From Novosphingobium mathurense (GTDB lineage Bacteria > Pseudomonadota > Alphaproteobacteria > Sphingomonadales > Sphingomonadaceae): a stretch of DNA of 64,000 bases. Shown piece after piece: positions 42,695 to 51,463 of this stretch. Where the stretch lies: positions 248,001 through 312,000 of the forward strand of contig NZ_FVZE01000004.1 in the NCBI RefSeq assembly GCF_900168325.1, read 5' to 3'. Under the pieces are notes generated by a model. The model was not told the origin of the DNA. It searched no databases and saw nothing but the letters and a program-made list of their open reading frames with translations. A program made the position numbers and the translations under genes. Each line of letters begins with the position of its first letter. Within the stretch, counting starts at the first letter, position 1.

Positions 42695-44845
42695 ATGATT
42701 GGGAGAGGTCTTGCTTCAGGCGCCGGACAGGTGCCGGTCGTTGCACGCATTTGCATAGTGCTGATCGCATCGCTGTGCGCGATCTGTGCAGGGGACGCTC
42801 GCGCTGAGGACGGCCATGCGCTGTGGCTGCGTTACGCCCCCTTGGATGAGGCTACTGCAATCGCGGTGAACGCCCGCCTCGGACCGCCCGAACTCTTCGG
42901 CAATTCTTCCCCGATGACGCAGGCTGCGCAATCGGAGCTGTCGCGCGGTTTCGACGCCATGCTCGGTCAGTCGGGGAGGGGGGTAATCCTCGCTCGGGCC
43001 GGTCAGCTTCCCGGTGGAGATAGCGGCCTGGCAGAGCCGCTGGCAGGACTGCCAAGCGGGGGCTATCGCATCGCACAGCGCCATGATGGCCGTGTCGCCG
43101 TCGTCGCCAATGACGATATCGGTCTCCTCTACGGCAGCTTTGCGCTGCTGCGTCATGTGGCAAGCGGTGCGAATCTGGACGCTATCGATGTGACGTCAGC
43201 TCCTGCCCTTCCGCTGCGAATGCTGGACCACTGGGATAACCCCGATGGTTTCGTGGAACGCGGTTATGCCGGGCGTTCGATCTTCAACTGGTGGCTGCTT
43301 CCCGATCATCTCGATCCGCGCCTTATCGATTACGCCCGGGCCAATGCATCGATCGGTATCAATGCGGTCGTTGTGAACAACGTCAACGCGTCTGCCTTGA
43401 TGCTGACCCCGCGCTACATCGAGAAACTTGCGCGACTGGCGGACGCCTGGCGTCCCTTAGGCATCCGCGTTTGGCTGTCTGCGCGCTTTTCCGCCCCGCG
43501 TGACTTGGGTGGACTGAGCACGGCCGACCCGCTCGATCCGCAGGTTCGACGCTGGTGGAAGGACAAGGCCGACGAAATCTACAGGGCCATTCCCGACTTC
43601 GGCGGCTTCCTGGTCAAGGCCAATTCGGAAGGCCAGCCGGGCCCGCAGGACTATGGCCGTACCCACGCCGATGGCGCGAACATGCTGGCGCAGGCGCTGG
43701 GGGGTCGGGGCACGGTGATCTGGCGCGCCTTCGTTTATGCCAGCGGTTCGGAGACCGACCGCGTCAAGCTCGCCTATGAGGAATTCAAGCCTCTCGATGG
43801 GAAATTCGCCAGCAACGTGATCCTTCAGGTCAAGAATGGCCCGCTGGATTTCCAGCCGCGCGAACCGTTCCACCCGCTGTTCGGCGCCATGCCGCATACC
43901 CGATTGATGTTGGAAGCGCAGATCACCAAGGAATATCTGGGCTTTGCCACGCATCTGGCTTTCCTTGCGCCACTTTGGGCCGAAGCGCTGGGGGCAGATA
44001 CCGGGCATGGCGAGGCTGGCCGCGCCCTTACCGTAGCGCAGACCCTTGCTCAGGGCGGCATGGCTGGCGTCGCCAATACGGGATCGGACCGGAACTGGAC
44101 CGGTGGACATTTCGATCAGGCCAATTGGTATGCATTTGGCCGGCTCGCCTGGAACCCGGATCTGTCTGCCGATGAGATCGCCCGCGAATGGGCAGCGCAG
44201 ACATTCAGTCGCGATCCCGCCTTTACCGTGCCCGTAGCGGAGACGATGGTCGGCAGCCGGCAGGCCGTGGTCGACTACATGACCCCGCTCGGCCTCGCTC
44301 ACCAGATGGGGACCGGCCACCATTATGGACCGGCGCCGTGGGTATCCGATCTATCGAGACCGGAATGGAACCCAACCTATTACAACCGCGCAGACAAATC
44401 CGGCATCGGCTTTGACCGCACAGTGACGGGAAGCGATGCCTTGGCCCAATATGCGCCGAGTGTCGCGGTGCACTGGGCAGATGCCGCGACTATGGATGAG
44501 GATTACCTGCTGTGGTTCCATCATCTGCAATGGGACTATCAGACACAGTCCGGACGAACCTTGTGGCGCGAATTGGTGGCACGGTACGATCGCGGCGTTG
44601 CCGCCGTGGACGCAATGGCTGCGCAGTGGGCCGATCTGGCGTCATACGTCGATGCGCGGCGACATCGCGATGTTGCGGACTTCCTGGCAATCCAGAAGCG
44701 TGAAGCGCATTGGTGGCGCGATGCATCGATCGCCTATTTCGGTGCGGTCTGCGGCTGCGATCTGCCGCCGGGGACCCGGACGCCTGCGCATAGCCTCGAC
44801 TGGTACGAAGCCCAGCGCTTCCCCGACGCCCCGGGCAATCCATGA
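42695..44845 (+). CDS. GH67 alpha-glucuronidase
   Basis: This protein of up to 716 residues is a family 67 alpha-glucuronidase that removes (4-O-methyl)glucuronic acid from xylo-oligosaccharides. Recognisable segments are the N-terminal domain NDDIGLLYGSFALLRH, the barrel motifs PLRMLDHWDNPDGFVERGY, GINAVVVNNVNA and DFGGFLVKANSEGQPGPQDYG (with the acid Glu), and LQVKNGPLDFQPREPFHPLFG. A signal peptide (VVARICIVLIASLCAICAGDARA) indicates export. The ATG at 42695 abuts an operator and lacks a ribosome site; GTG at 42731 would still keep the signal peptide. The GH43 gene follows by 31 bases. Confidence 0.9.
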   Translation: MIGRGLASGAGQVPVVARICIVLIASLCAICAGDARAEDGHALWLRYAPLDEATAIAVNARLGPPELFGNSSPMTQAAQSELSRGFDAMLGQSGRGVILARAGQLPGGDSGLAEPLAGLPSGGYRIAQRHDGRVAVVANDDIGLLYGSFALLRHVASGANLDAIDVTSAPALPLRMLDHWDNPDGFVERGYAGRSIFNWWLLPDHLDPRLIDYARANASIGINAVVVNNVNASALMLTPRYIEKLARLADAWRPLGIRVWLSARFSAPRDLGGLSTADPLDPQVRRWWKDKADEIYRAIPDFGGFLVKANSEGQPGPQDYGRTHADGANMLAQALGGRGTVIWRAFVYASGSETDRVKLAYEEFKPLDGKFASNVILQVKNGPLDFQPREPFHPLFGAMPHTRLMLEAQITKEYLGFATHLAFLAPLWAEALGADTGHGEAGRALTVAQTLAQGGMAGVANTGSDRNWTGGHFDQANWYAFGRLAWNPDLSADEIAREWAAQTFSRDPAFTVPVAETMVGSRQAVVDYMTPLGLAHQMGTGHHYGPAPWVSDLSRPEWNPTYYNRADKSGIGFDRTVTGSDALAQYAPSVAVHWADAATMDEDYLLWFHHLQWDYQTQSGRTLWRELVARYDRGVAAVDAMAAQWADLASYVDARRHRDVADFLAIQKREAHWWRDASIAYFGAVCGCDLPPGTRTPAHSLDWYEAQRFPDAPGNP

Positions 44846-44876
44846 TTTCGGCGAACAGGACAAGAAGGAGAGCAAC

Positions 44877-46541
44877 GTGATCCGCAGCAGGTATCTGATC
44901 CTTGCCATGGCCGCAGCCAGTTTGCCGGCAGCCATTGCCGCACAGCCTGTCGCTCATGTCGCCGAGGTGGAATATCAGGGAGGTCCCCAACCTGAGACGG
45001 CGCCGGGGGCCTTCCGTAACCCGGTCCTGCCGGGTTTCCAGCCCGACCCTTCTCTGGTGAAGGTCGGGAAGGACTTCTACCTCGTCAATTCGACCTTCGC
45101 CTGGTTTCCGGGTATCCCGGTCTACCACAGCCGAGACCTCGTGAACTGGCGGCAGATCGGAAACGCCATAGACCGACCCGGCATGTTCTCCTTCAAGGGC
45201 ATGCGCACGAACGATGCGATATTCGCCCCGGCAATCAGCCATTACGGTGGTAAGTTCCGCATTCTCGACACATGCGTGCGGTGTGGCGGAAACTTCATGC
45301 TCGTGGCAGATCGCCCCGAGGGCCCCTGGTCGGACCCGGTCTGGCTCGACTTCGAAGGCATTGACCCTTCGCTTTTCGTCGATGATGACGGCAGTGCATG
45401 GGTGCTCAACAATGGCGCGCCCGAAGGCGAACCGCGCTATGAAGGCCATCGCGCCATCTGGATTCAGCGCATCGAACTTGCCACGGGCAAGATGTTCGGC
45501 CCGCGCAAGGTGTTGATCGATGGCGGCGTGCGTCCTGAAGACAAGCCCATCTGGGCCGAGGGGCCGCATATATTCAAGCATGATGGCTGGTATTACCTGA
45601 CAGCCGCCGAGGGCGGTACCGCAGAGGACCATTCGCAGACCATCTATCGGTCCCGCCGCCCCGATGGCCCTTATGAAGCCGGGCCGGTCAATCCGATCCT
45701 GACCCAGCGCGATCTGCCGCCGGATCGTCCCTCGCGGGTCGAAGCGACCGGCCACGCGGACTTTGTGCAATTGGACGATGGCAGCTGGTGGGCGGTGTTC
45801 CTTGCCACAGTGCCTTTTGCCGGGCAGTCGACGCTTCTGGGGCGAGAGACATTCCTGCTCCCGGTGACCTGGAAGGACGGTTGGCCATCGATCCTGCCAA
45901 AAGGCGCTCCGGTTCCCCTGACAGTGAAACGCCCGCCATTACCAAGTGACGAGAGGGTGGACTGGACGCATTGGCGGGATACCTTCAACGTTCCCAAACT
46001 GGCGCCGCAGTGGCTGCACTTGCGGGATCCCGCGACCGCTTCGTGGTACCGGATCGGCAATGGTCTTGACCTGACGGCTCGCCCGGTTGCGCCAGGCAGT
46101 CTGAATGGACAGCCTGCCTTTCTCGGTCGCCGCCTGCGCCAGCAGACCGCTCGTATCACTGCACGGATTGCCTTCACCCCCGAACGAGACGAAGACTTTG
46201 CAGGCTTGATGGCCTTCATGAACGAAGACCATTTCACCAGCATCGGGATTACCAGGATCGACGGAAAGCAAAGGATCGCCTTGCGCGAAAGGCGCCGTGC
46301 CGATCAGTCTCAAAGCGGCGTCACCGTCGCCAGCGCGCCGTTATCCGGCTCCGGCCCCGTCGAACTCGCCATCGAGATCGATCGAGGCACTGCCGATTTT
46401 GCATGGCGCCCTGCAGGACAGAAGGATTGGCAGTATCTCGCTCGCGGCCAGGACGTCGAACACATGGCCTCGGTGCATGGCGGCCTGTTCACCGGAACTG
46501 TAATCGGTCCCTTCGCGCAGCAGGCTACCGCACTCCAATAG
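44877..46541 (+). CDS. GH43 beta-xylosidase/alpha-L-arabinofuranosidase
   Basis: This 554-residue exported enzyme starts at a GTG with an AAGGAG site and has a signal peptide (IRSRYLILAMAAASLPAAIAA). The GH43 propeller carries FQPDPSLVKVGKDFYLVNST (catalytic Asp), GIDPSLFVDDDG and AEGPHIFKHDGWYYL (acid Glu). A C-terminal beta-sandwich (from about residue 350) is typical of two-domain beta-xylosidases. It should release xylose from oligosaccharides deglucuronidated by the GH67 enzyme encoded just upstream. Confidence 0.9.
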   Translation: MIRSRYLILAMAAASLPAAIAAQPVAHVAEVEYQGGPQPETAPGAFRNPVLPGFQPDPSLVKVGKDFYLVNSTFAWFPGIPVYHSRDLVNWRQIGNAIDRPGMFSFKGMRTNDAIFAPAISHYGGKFRILDTCVRCGGNFMLVADRPEGPWSDPVWLDFEGIDPSLFVDDDGSAWVLNNGAPEGEPRYEGHRAIWIQRIELATGKMFGPRKVLIDGGVRPEDKPIWAEGPHIFKHDGWYYLTAAEGGTAEDHSQTIYRSRRPDGPYEAGPVNPILTQRDLPPDRPSRVEATGHADFVQLDDGSWWAVFLATVPFAGQSTLLGRETFLLPVTWKDGWPSILPKGAPVPLTVKRPPLPSDERVDWTHWRDTFNVPKLAPQWLHLRDPATASWYRIGNGLDLTARPVAPGSLNGQPAFLGRRLRQQTARITARIAFTPERDEDFAGLMAFMNEDHFTSIGITRIDGKQRIALRERRRADQSQSGVTVASAPLSGSGPVELAIEIDRGTADFAWRPAGQKDWQYLARGQDVEHMASVHGGLFTGTVIGPFAQQATALQ

Positions 46542-46598
46542 GCGAATACCTGCATTTCTTGGTCCTACGGGACTTGCCGAAATACGGCGAGCGAATTA

Positions 46599-46612
46599 TG
46601 ATAGCGCTATCA
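46599..46612. promoter_or_regulatory. LacI-type operator (copy 3 of 5), perfect palindrome
   Basis: TGATAGCGCTATCA is a perfect 14-base palindrome, 57 bases past the GH43 stop and 21 bases before the xylX ATG. It is the best match in the window and defines the consensus. Confidence 0.85.
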
Positions 46613-46633
46613 AACGGAGGGGATTCGGGGCCA

Positions 46634-47758
46634 ATGCCCGAAAGCTTAATAGATATCCTGCCCGCGGATTTCCGCGAAGGCCTGTTTGCCGGACGCGCAG
46701 AAAGCGAGGCCGGGCCCCATGTTATCGCAATCCGCAGCGGCGAATTGTTCGACATTACCGATGACGCCGCGACAATGTCGGGCGCCGTGGCACGGCGCGC
46801 CTTTTCAGGCGGACGACACATGGGCCCGGTGGAAGAAGGCTTACCCGAAGGTTGGCGCCTGATTTCACCGGTCGACCTGCAATGCATCAAGGCCTGCGGC
46901 GTCACCTTCGCACTCTCTGCCATCGAGAGAGTCATCGAGGAACGGGCGCGCGGCGATGCAGCAAAGGCCGCCGAAATTCGCGACTTGCTCGAAGAACGTG
47001 TCGGCAGCGGCATCCGTTCCGTGGTACCCGGTAGCGACGAAGCCATGGCGCTCAAGACGGCACTGATCGATCAGGGTATGTGGTCGCAATATCTTGAAGT
47101 CGCGATCGGACCCGATGCCGAAGTTTTCTCCAAGTCTCCGGTTCTTTCAACGGTCGGCCATGGCGCGCTGATCGGTGTGCGTTCGGATTCGAGTTGGAAC
47201 AATCCCGAACCCGAAGTGGTGCTGGTCGCCGATGCGTCAGGCACCGTTCTCGGCGCAACCTTGGGCAACGACGTCAATCTGCGCGATTTCGAGGGGCGCT
47301 CCGCACTTCTGCTATCCAAGGCGAAGGACAATACCGCATCCTGCTCGATCGGCCCCTTCATCCGTCTTTTCGACGACGGTTTTACGATTGATGACGTGCG
47401 CGCCGCCAATGTCGACCTGCTGATTGAGGGAACCGACGGATATCGGCTCGAAGGCACGAACCGAATGAGCGAAATCAGCCGGGATCCGCTCGATCTGGTC
47501 GATCAGACCTTGAGCGAGCACCACTATCCTGATGGGTTCGTGCTCTTCTGCGGCACGCTTTTCGCACCAACGCAGGATCGCGACACGCCCGGCGGAGGGT
47601 TCACGCACAAGCTGGGTGACAAGGTCACAATTCGTTCGGAAAAGCTCGGAAGCCTCTCGAACATAGTCACGACGTCCCGCGATGCTCCGCCCTGGACGAT
47701 GGGTATTGCGGCCCTGATGCGAAATCTCGCCGCGCGCGGCCTGATCGAAAAGGTCTGA
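46634..47758 (+). CDS. xylX: 2-keto-3-deoxy-D-xylonate dehydratase
   Basis: This 374-residue fumarylacetoacetate-hydrolase-family protein resembles Caulobacter XylX. Family blocks are CIKACGVTFALSAIERVIEE, WNNPEPEVVLVADASG, LGNDVNLRDFEGRSALLLSKAKDN (split over the acidic metal site) and the C-terminal GGGFTHKLGDKVTI. It dehydrates 2-keto-3-deoxyxylonate to 2-ketoglutarate semialdehyde in the Weimberg pathway. I chose the ATG at 46634 behind a GGAGGGG site; earlier starts lie within the operator. The xylB and xylC genes follow, giving the xyl order known from Caulobacter but without xylA and xylD. Confidence 0.88.
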   Translation: MPESLIDILPADFREGLFAGRAESEAGPHVIAIRSGELFDITDDAATMSGAVARRAFSGGRHMGPVEEGLPEGWRLISPVDLQCIKACGVTFALSAIERVIEERARGDAAKAAEIRDLLEERVGSGIRSVVPGSDEAMALKTALIDQGMWSQYLEVAIGPDAEVFSKSPVLSTVGHGALIGVRSDSSWNNPEPEVVLVADASGTVLGATLGNDVNLRDFEGRSALLLSKAKDNTASCSIGPFIRLFDDGFTIDDVRAANVDLLIEGTDGYRLEGTNRMSEISRDPLDLVDQTLSEHHYPDGFVLFCGTLFAPTQDRDTPGGGFTHKLGDKVTIRSEKLGSLSNIVTTSRDAPPWTMGIAALMRNLAARGLIEKV

Positions 47759-47886
47759 AAAGCGCGGCACCACAACACCCTTCCGAGCGTACTTGAGCGG
47801 TCGCCAATAAGATGTGCCGGAAGCGTCGAAAAGGAATGAACCAAGATGGAAATGGCAAACACGGCTGCGACAGGTCGATACAGGTG

Positions 47887-48669
47887 ATGGCTGGCGAAAC
47901 CAAGGTTGAGGGGCAGCGAGCGATCTATCCCAGCCTTTCGGGCAAGCGGGTAATTGTGACCGGTGGCGCTTCCGGCATCGGCGAAGGCATGGTCGAGGCG
48001 TTTGCCCGCCAGGGTGCGCGGGTCACTTTCCTTGATGTCCAGAAGGATGCGTCGCTGGCTCTGGTCAAGCGACTTGCAGATGCGCCGTTCAAGCCGGTAT
48101 TCGAACTTTGCGACATTACCGATATCGATGCCTTCGGTAAGGCGCTTGAAAAGATTCTCACTTCGCTGGGCGGATGCGATGTCTTGGTCAACAATGCGGG
48201 AAACGACGATCGTCACGCGATCGAAGACATCACGCCGGAATATTGGGACGAACGCATGGCGGTAAACCTGCGGCATCAGTTCTTCGCCGCGAAAGCCGTG
48301 ATCCCGGCAATGAAGGAAACGGGAGGGGGGAGCATCATCAATCTCGGTTCGATCAGTTGGCATCTCGGCCTGAAAGACCTCGTCATCTACCAAACCGCAA
48401 AGGCGGCCATCGAAGGGCTTACACGCAGCCTTGCACGGGAACTGGGACGTTGCGGAATCCGGGTGAATTCGGTGATCCCGGGCAATGTGCAAACGCCGCG
48501 ACAGATGCAGTGGTATTCACCCGAAGGCGAGGCAGAAATCGTCTCCGCGCAATGTCTCGATGGTCGTATTCAGCCGCAGGATATAGCCGCCATGGCGCTG
48601 TTTCTTGCATCCGATGACGGGCGTTTCTGCACCTCGCACAATTACTGGGTAGATGCCGGATGGCGGTAA
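47887..48669 (+). CDS. xylB: D-xylose 1-dehydrogenase (SDR)
   Basis: This 260-residue short-chain dehydrogenase closely resembles Caulobacter XylB: AIYPSLSGKRVIVTGGASGI at its start, then DVLVNNAGNDDRH, GSISWHLGLKDL, the catalytic YQTAKAAIEG, VIPGNVQTPRQ, WYSPEGEAEIV and the terminal YWVDAGWR. It oxidises D-xylose with NAD to xylono-lactone. The ATG at 47887 was chosen to give the family's usual N terminus; an ATG at 47836 has its AAGGA too close. The 3' end overlaps xylC by ten bases. Confidence 0.95.
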   Translation: MAGETKVEGQRAIYPSLSGKRVIVTGGASGIGEGMVEAFARQGARVTFLDVQKDASLALVKRLADAPFKPVFELCDITDIDAFGKALEKILTSLGGCDVLVNNAGNDDRHAIEDITPEYWDERMAVNLRHQFFAAKAVIPAMKETGGGSIINLGSISWHLGLKDLVIYQTAKAAIEGLTRSLARELGRCGIRVNSVIPGNVQTPRQMQWYSPEGEAEIVSAQCLDGRIQPQDIAAMALFLASDDGRFCTSHNYWVDAGWR

Positions 48670-49547
48670 GTGGCCCGGTTTCGCTCGCCCTCGATGCCCG
48701 CGCGATGCTGGGCGAAGGGCCTGTTTGGGACACGGCGCGCCAGTGCCTGTGGTTCGTCGATATCAAGAGCCATGCGGTATGGTGCCTCGATCCGCAAAGC
48801 GGCACTTCGCAGTGGATCGAAGCGCCGGATCAGGTTGGATGGGTCCTTCCGACCAGTACCGGTCGCTTGCTGGCAGGATTGAAAAGCGGCCTTCATCTGC
48901 TCGATCCGGTTACGCGGCAATTTGAGAAGACAGCGACAATCCCCGGCGAACCGGCGCACAATCGCCTCAACGACGCCTGTACCGACCGGGCAGGGCGCGT
49001 GTGGTTCGGATCGATGGACGACAACGAAGAGGCAGAGACGGGGCGCTTCTATCGCTACGAACGCGGCGCCATCGTCGCGGCCGGTCCTGCGGGAGTCACC
49101 ATTACCAACGGCCCGGCGGTGAACGGTCGTGCAGACCTCGTCTATTTCAGCGATACCCTCGGCAGGAGGATATTTGTCGCTGAACTCGGAGAAGACGGCT
49201 TGCCGGGCGAACCGCGCCTCTTTGTCGATATCGCGCAGGACTTCGCCGGCGCCTATCCGGACGGTCCCGTGGTCGATGCTGAAGGGTGCGTCTGGACCGG
49301 CCTCTGGAATGGCTGGGCAGTGGCGCGGTATTCGCCCGAGGGGCGACTGATGGAAACCGTGTCCTTGCCGGTCGCAAACGTCACAAAACTTGCGTTCGGA
49401 GGAGCGGATCTGATGACCGCCTTCGTCACGACTGCGCGAAAGGGCCTAGACGGGGCCGCGTTGGAAGCCCAGCCCCAGGCCGGCGGGGTCTTTACCTTCC
49501 GCAGCGGGGTGGCCGGACTGGCCACAACACCGGTGGAGATGACATGA
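48660..49547 (+). CDS. xylC: xylonolactonase (SMP-30 family)
   Basis: This 295-residue six-bladed propeller of the SMP-30/gluconolactonase family has LGEGPVWDTARQCLWFVDI with the metal Glu, HNRLNDACTDRAGRVWFGSMD with the metal Asn/Asp, and YPDGPVVDAEGCVWTGLWNG. It hydrolyses xylono-1,4-lactone (and probably arabinono- or galactono-lactone) to the acid. It overlaps xylB and the esterase gene, so the four genes form a coupled operon. Confidence 0.93.
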   Translation: MAVSGPVSLALDARAMLGEGPVWDTARQCLWFVDIKSHAVWCLDPQSGTSQWIEAPDQVGWVLPTSTGRLLAGLKSGLHLLDPVTRQFEKTATIPGEPAHNRLNDACTDRAGRVWFGSMDDNEEAETGRFYRYERGAIVAAGPAGVTITNGPAVNGRADLVYFSDTLGRRIFVAELGEDGLPGEPRLFVDIAQDFAGAYPDGPVVDAEGCVWTGLWNGWAVARYSPEGRLMETVSLPVANVTKLAFGGADLMTAFVTTARKGLDGAALEAQPQAGGVFTFRSGVAGLATTPVEMT

Positions 49548-51442
49548 CCTATCGCTTCCCCCTTGCACTTGCCCTTCTCAGCGCTTCAATGCCGGCACTC
49601 GCAGCTCCTGCGCTCTCACCGTACTGGACCGATCATGCCGTGATCCAGCGCGGAAAGCCGGTCGTAGTGGAAGGTCGCGCTGAGCCCGGCGAGCGCATAA
49701 GCGGCATACTTGGCGATGAAAGCAGCAAGGCCGTGGCAGGCAGCGACGGGCATTTCGTCCTGCAATTCAAGCCCCGCGAAGCAAGTGGCACTCCGCTGAC
49801 CCTTGCGGTCGGTGATCGCCAGATCCACGATCTGCTGGTGGGCGATGTCTGGCTATGCTCGGGGCAGTCCAACATGGCCTTCATGGTGCAGCAGGGTCTT
49901 AACTCCGCGACGGAAATCGCGTCGTCCGCAGACGATGGACTGCGCTTGCTGCGCGTCCCGGATGGTTCGGCAGTCAGTCCGCAAGCGCGCTTCAGCACGC
50001 CTGCCCAGTGGAATGCAGCCGCTCCCGATACAGTCCGCGATTTTTCCGCTGCCTGCTATTTCATGGCGCGCGAACTGCGAGGCACCCTTGGCGTGCCGGT
50101 TGGCGTGATCAATTCCAGTTACGGCGGCTCGCAAATTCGGGTCTGGCTCACTCCCGAAAGCGGCATGGCCCTCTACGGAGCCGGGCAGATGGACATGCTG
50201 CGCTCGTTCGGGACCGATGAACTGGGAACTGTCGCGCGTTTCGCTCCAACCTGGGAAAATTGGTATCGCCAGCACTCCGGCGGCACCATGCCTTGGGCAA
50301 AGCCGGACAGCCTGCAATGGCAGCCGGTGCCGCAGATCAGTGTATGGAACGACTGGAAGGGCTCCCCACTGGTCGACAGCCCCATCGGAACCGTCTGGTT
50401 GCGCAGGGAAATCGAACTGACACCGGCGCAGGCGCAGGCGAAAAGTGGAGCAAGGCTGACGCTTGGCGTCATCGATGAAATCGACATGACCTGGGTCAAC
50501 GGCCATCCGGTCGGCAATACATTCGGTTGGGATGTCGAACGCAATTATGATGTCCCCGCTCGCTTCCTCAAGCCGGGCAAGAACGAAATCATCGTTGCGG
50601 CTACCAATACCTGGAGCACGGGCGGTTTCACCTCGCCTCCGGAGACGCTGAAGTTCACACCATCTGGTGGGGCCGCAATCCCGCTGGCGGAGGGTTGGCG
50701 CTACAGCAAGGCGCCGATGCCTGAACTTCCCCCGCGCAGTCCCTGGGATACCAATGCCGGTATCGGCGTACGCCACAATGCCATGGTCGCGCCGCTCGGT
50801 CACGTCGCACTGAAGGGTGCTGCATGGTATCAGGGGGAAAGCGATGTCGACCTGCCTGGCTATCGCGATCGCATGCGCGAACTCTTTGCCGGTTGGCGCA
50901 AGCAGTTTTCGCCCGACATGCGTATGCTTGTGGTTCAGCTGGCCAATTACGGACCGGTGCAATTGGCTCCCGCCAAGTCCGGTTGGGCGGATTTACGCGA
51001 AGAGCAGCGCCAATCCGTCTTGGCCGACAAGAATGCCGAGTTGGTGACTGCCATCGACATTGGCGAGCGCACCGATATCCATCCGGCCAACAAACAGGTT
51101 CTCGGCCATCGGCTTGCGCTTGCAGCACAGGGCATCGCCTTGCCTGAACCGGTGGAGGCTGTGCGCGACGGCGACGATGTTCGGATCCGCTTCGCTGGCG
51201 TCGATGGAAAACTCATCGCATGGAGCGGGAACGGTCCGCTTGCCTTCGAGCTGTGCGGCGATACTCAGCCGAGTTGCCGTTATGCCATGGCGCGAATGGA
51301 CGGCACCAGCGTGTTGCTGGCTGGCGACAGGAAGCCTGCGACCCGTGTTCGCTACGCCTGGGCCGATAGCCCTGTCGTCAACGCATACGATGACAGGGCA
51401 ATGCCGTTGCCGGGTTTCGAACTCCCGATCGGCTCGCGTTGA
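49544..51442 (+). CDS. SGNH-type acetylesterase (sialate O-acetylesterase / acetylxylan esterase-like)
   Basis: This 632-residue exported esterase has a signal peptide (MTYRFPLALALLSASMPALA) and SGNH-hydrolase blocks: the nucleophile in WLCSGQSNMAF, the GESD motif in WYQGESDV and the catalytic DxxH in DIHPANK. An inserted beta-domain around residues 270-390 (VWLRREIEL...NGHPVGNTFGWDVERNY) matches the sialate-O-acetylesterase-like architecture. In a xylan locus it most likely removes acetyl groups from xylo-oligosaccharides. The ATG overlaps the xylC stop by four bases. Confidence 0.9.
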   Translation: MTYRFPLALALLSASMPALAAPALSPYWTDHAVIQRGKPVVVEGRAEPGERISGILGDESSKAVAGSDGHFVLQFKPREASGTPLTLAVGDRQIHDLLVGDVWLCSGQSNMAFMVQQGLNSATEIASSADDGLRLLRVPDGSAVSPQARFSTPAQWNAAAPDTVRDFSAACYFMARELRGTLGVPVGVINSSYGGSQIRVWLTPESGMALYGAGQMDMLRSFGTDELGTVARFAPTWENWYRQHSGGTMPWAKPDSLQWQPVPQISVWNDWKGSPLVDSPIGTVWLRREIELTPAQAQAKSGARLTLGVIDEIDMTWVNGHPVGNTFGWDVERNYDVPARFLKPGKNEIIVAATNTWSTGGFTSPPETLKFTPSGGAAIPLAEGWRYSKAPMPELPPRSPWDTNAGIGVRHNAMVAPLGHVALKGAAWYQGESDVDLPGYRDRMRELFAGWRKQFSPDMRMLVVQLANYGPVQLAPAKSGWADLREEQRQSVLADKNAELVTAIDIGERTDIHPANKQVLGHRLALAAQGIALPEPVEAVRDGDDVRIRFAGVDGKLIAWSGNGPLAFELCGDTQPSCRYAMARMDGTSVLLAGDRKPATRVRYAWADSPVVNAYDDRAMPLPGFELPIGSR

Positions 51443-51463
51443 ACAAGGGCAGGGTAGGCGAGG

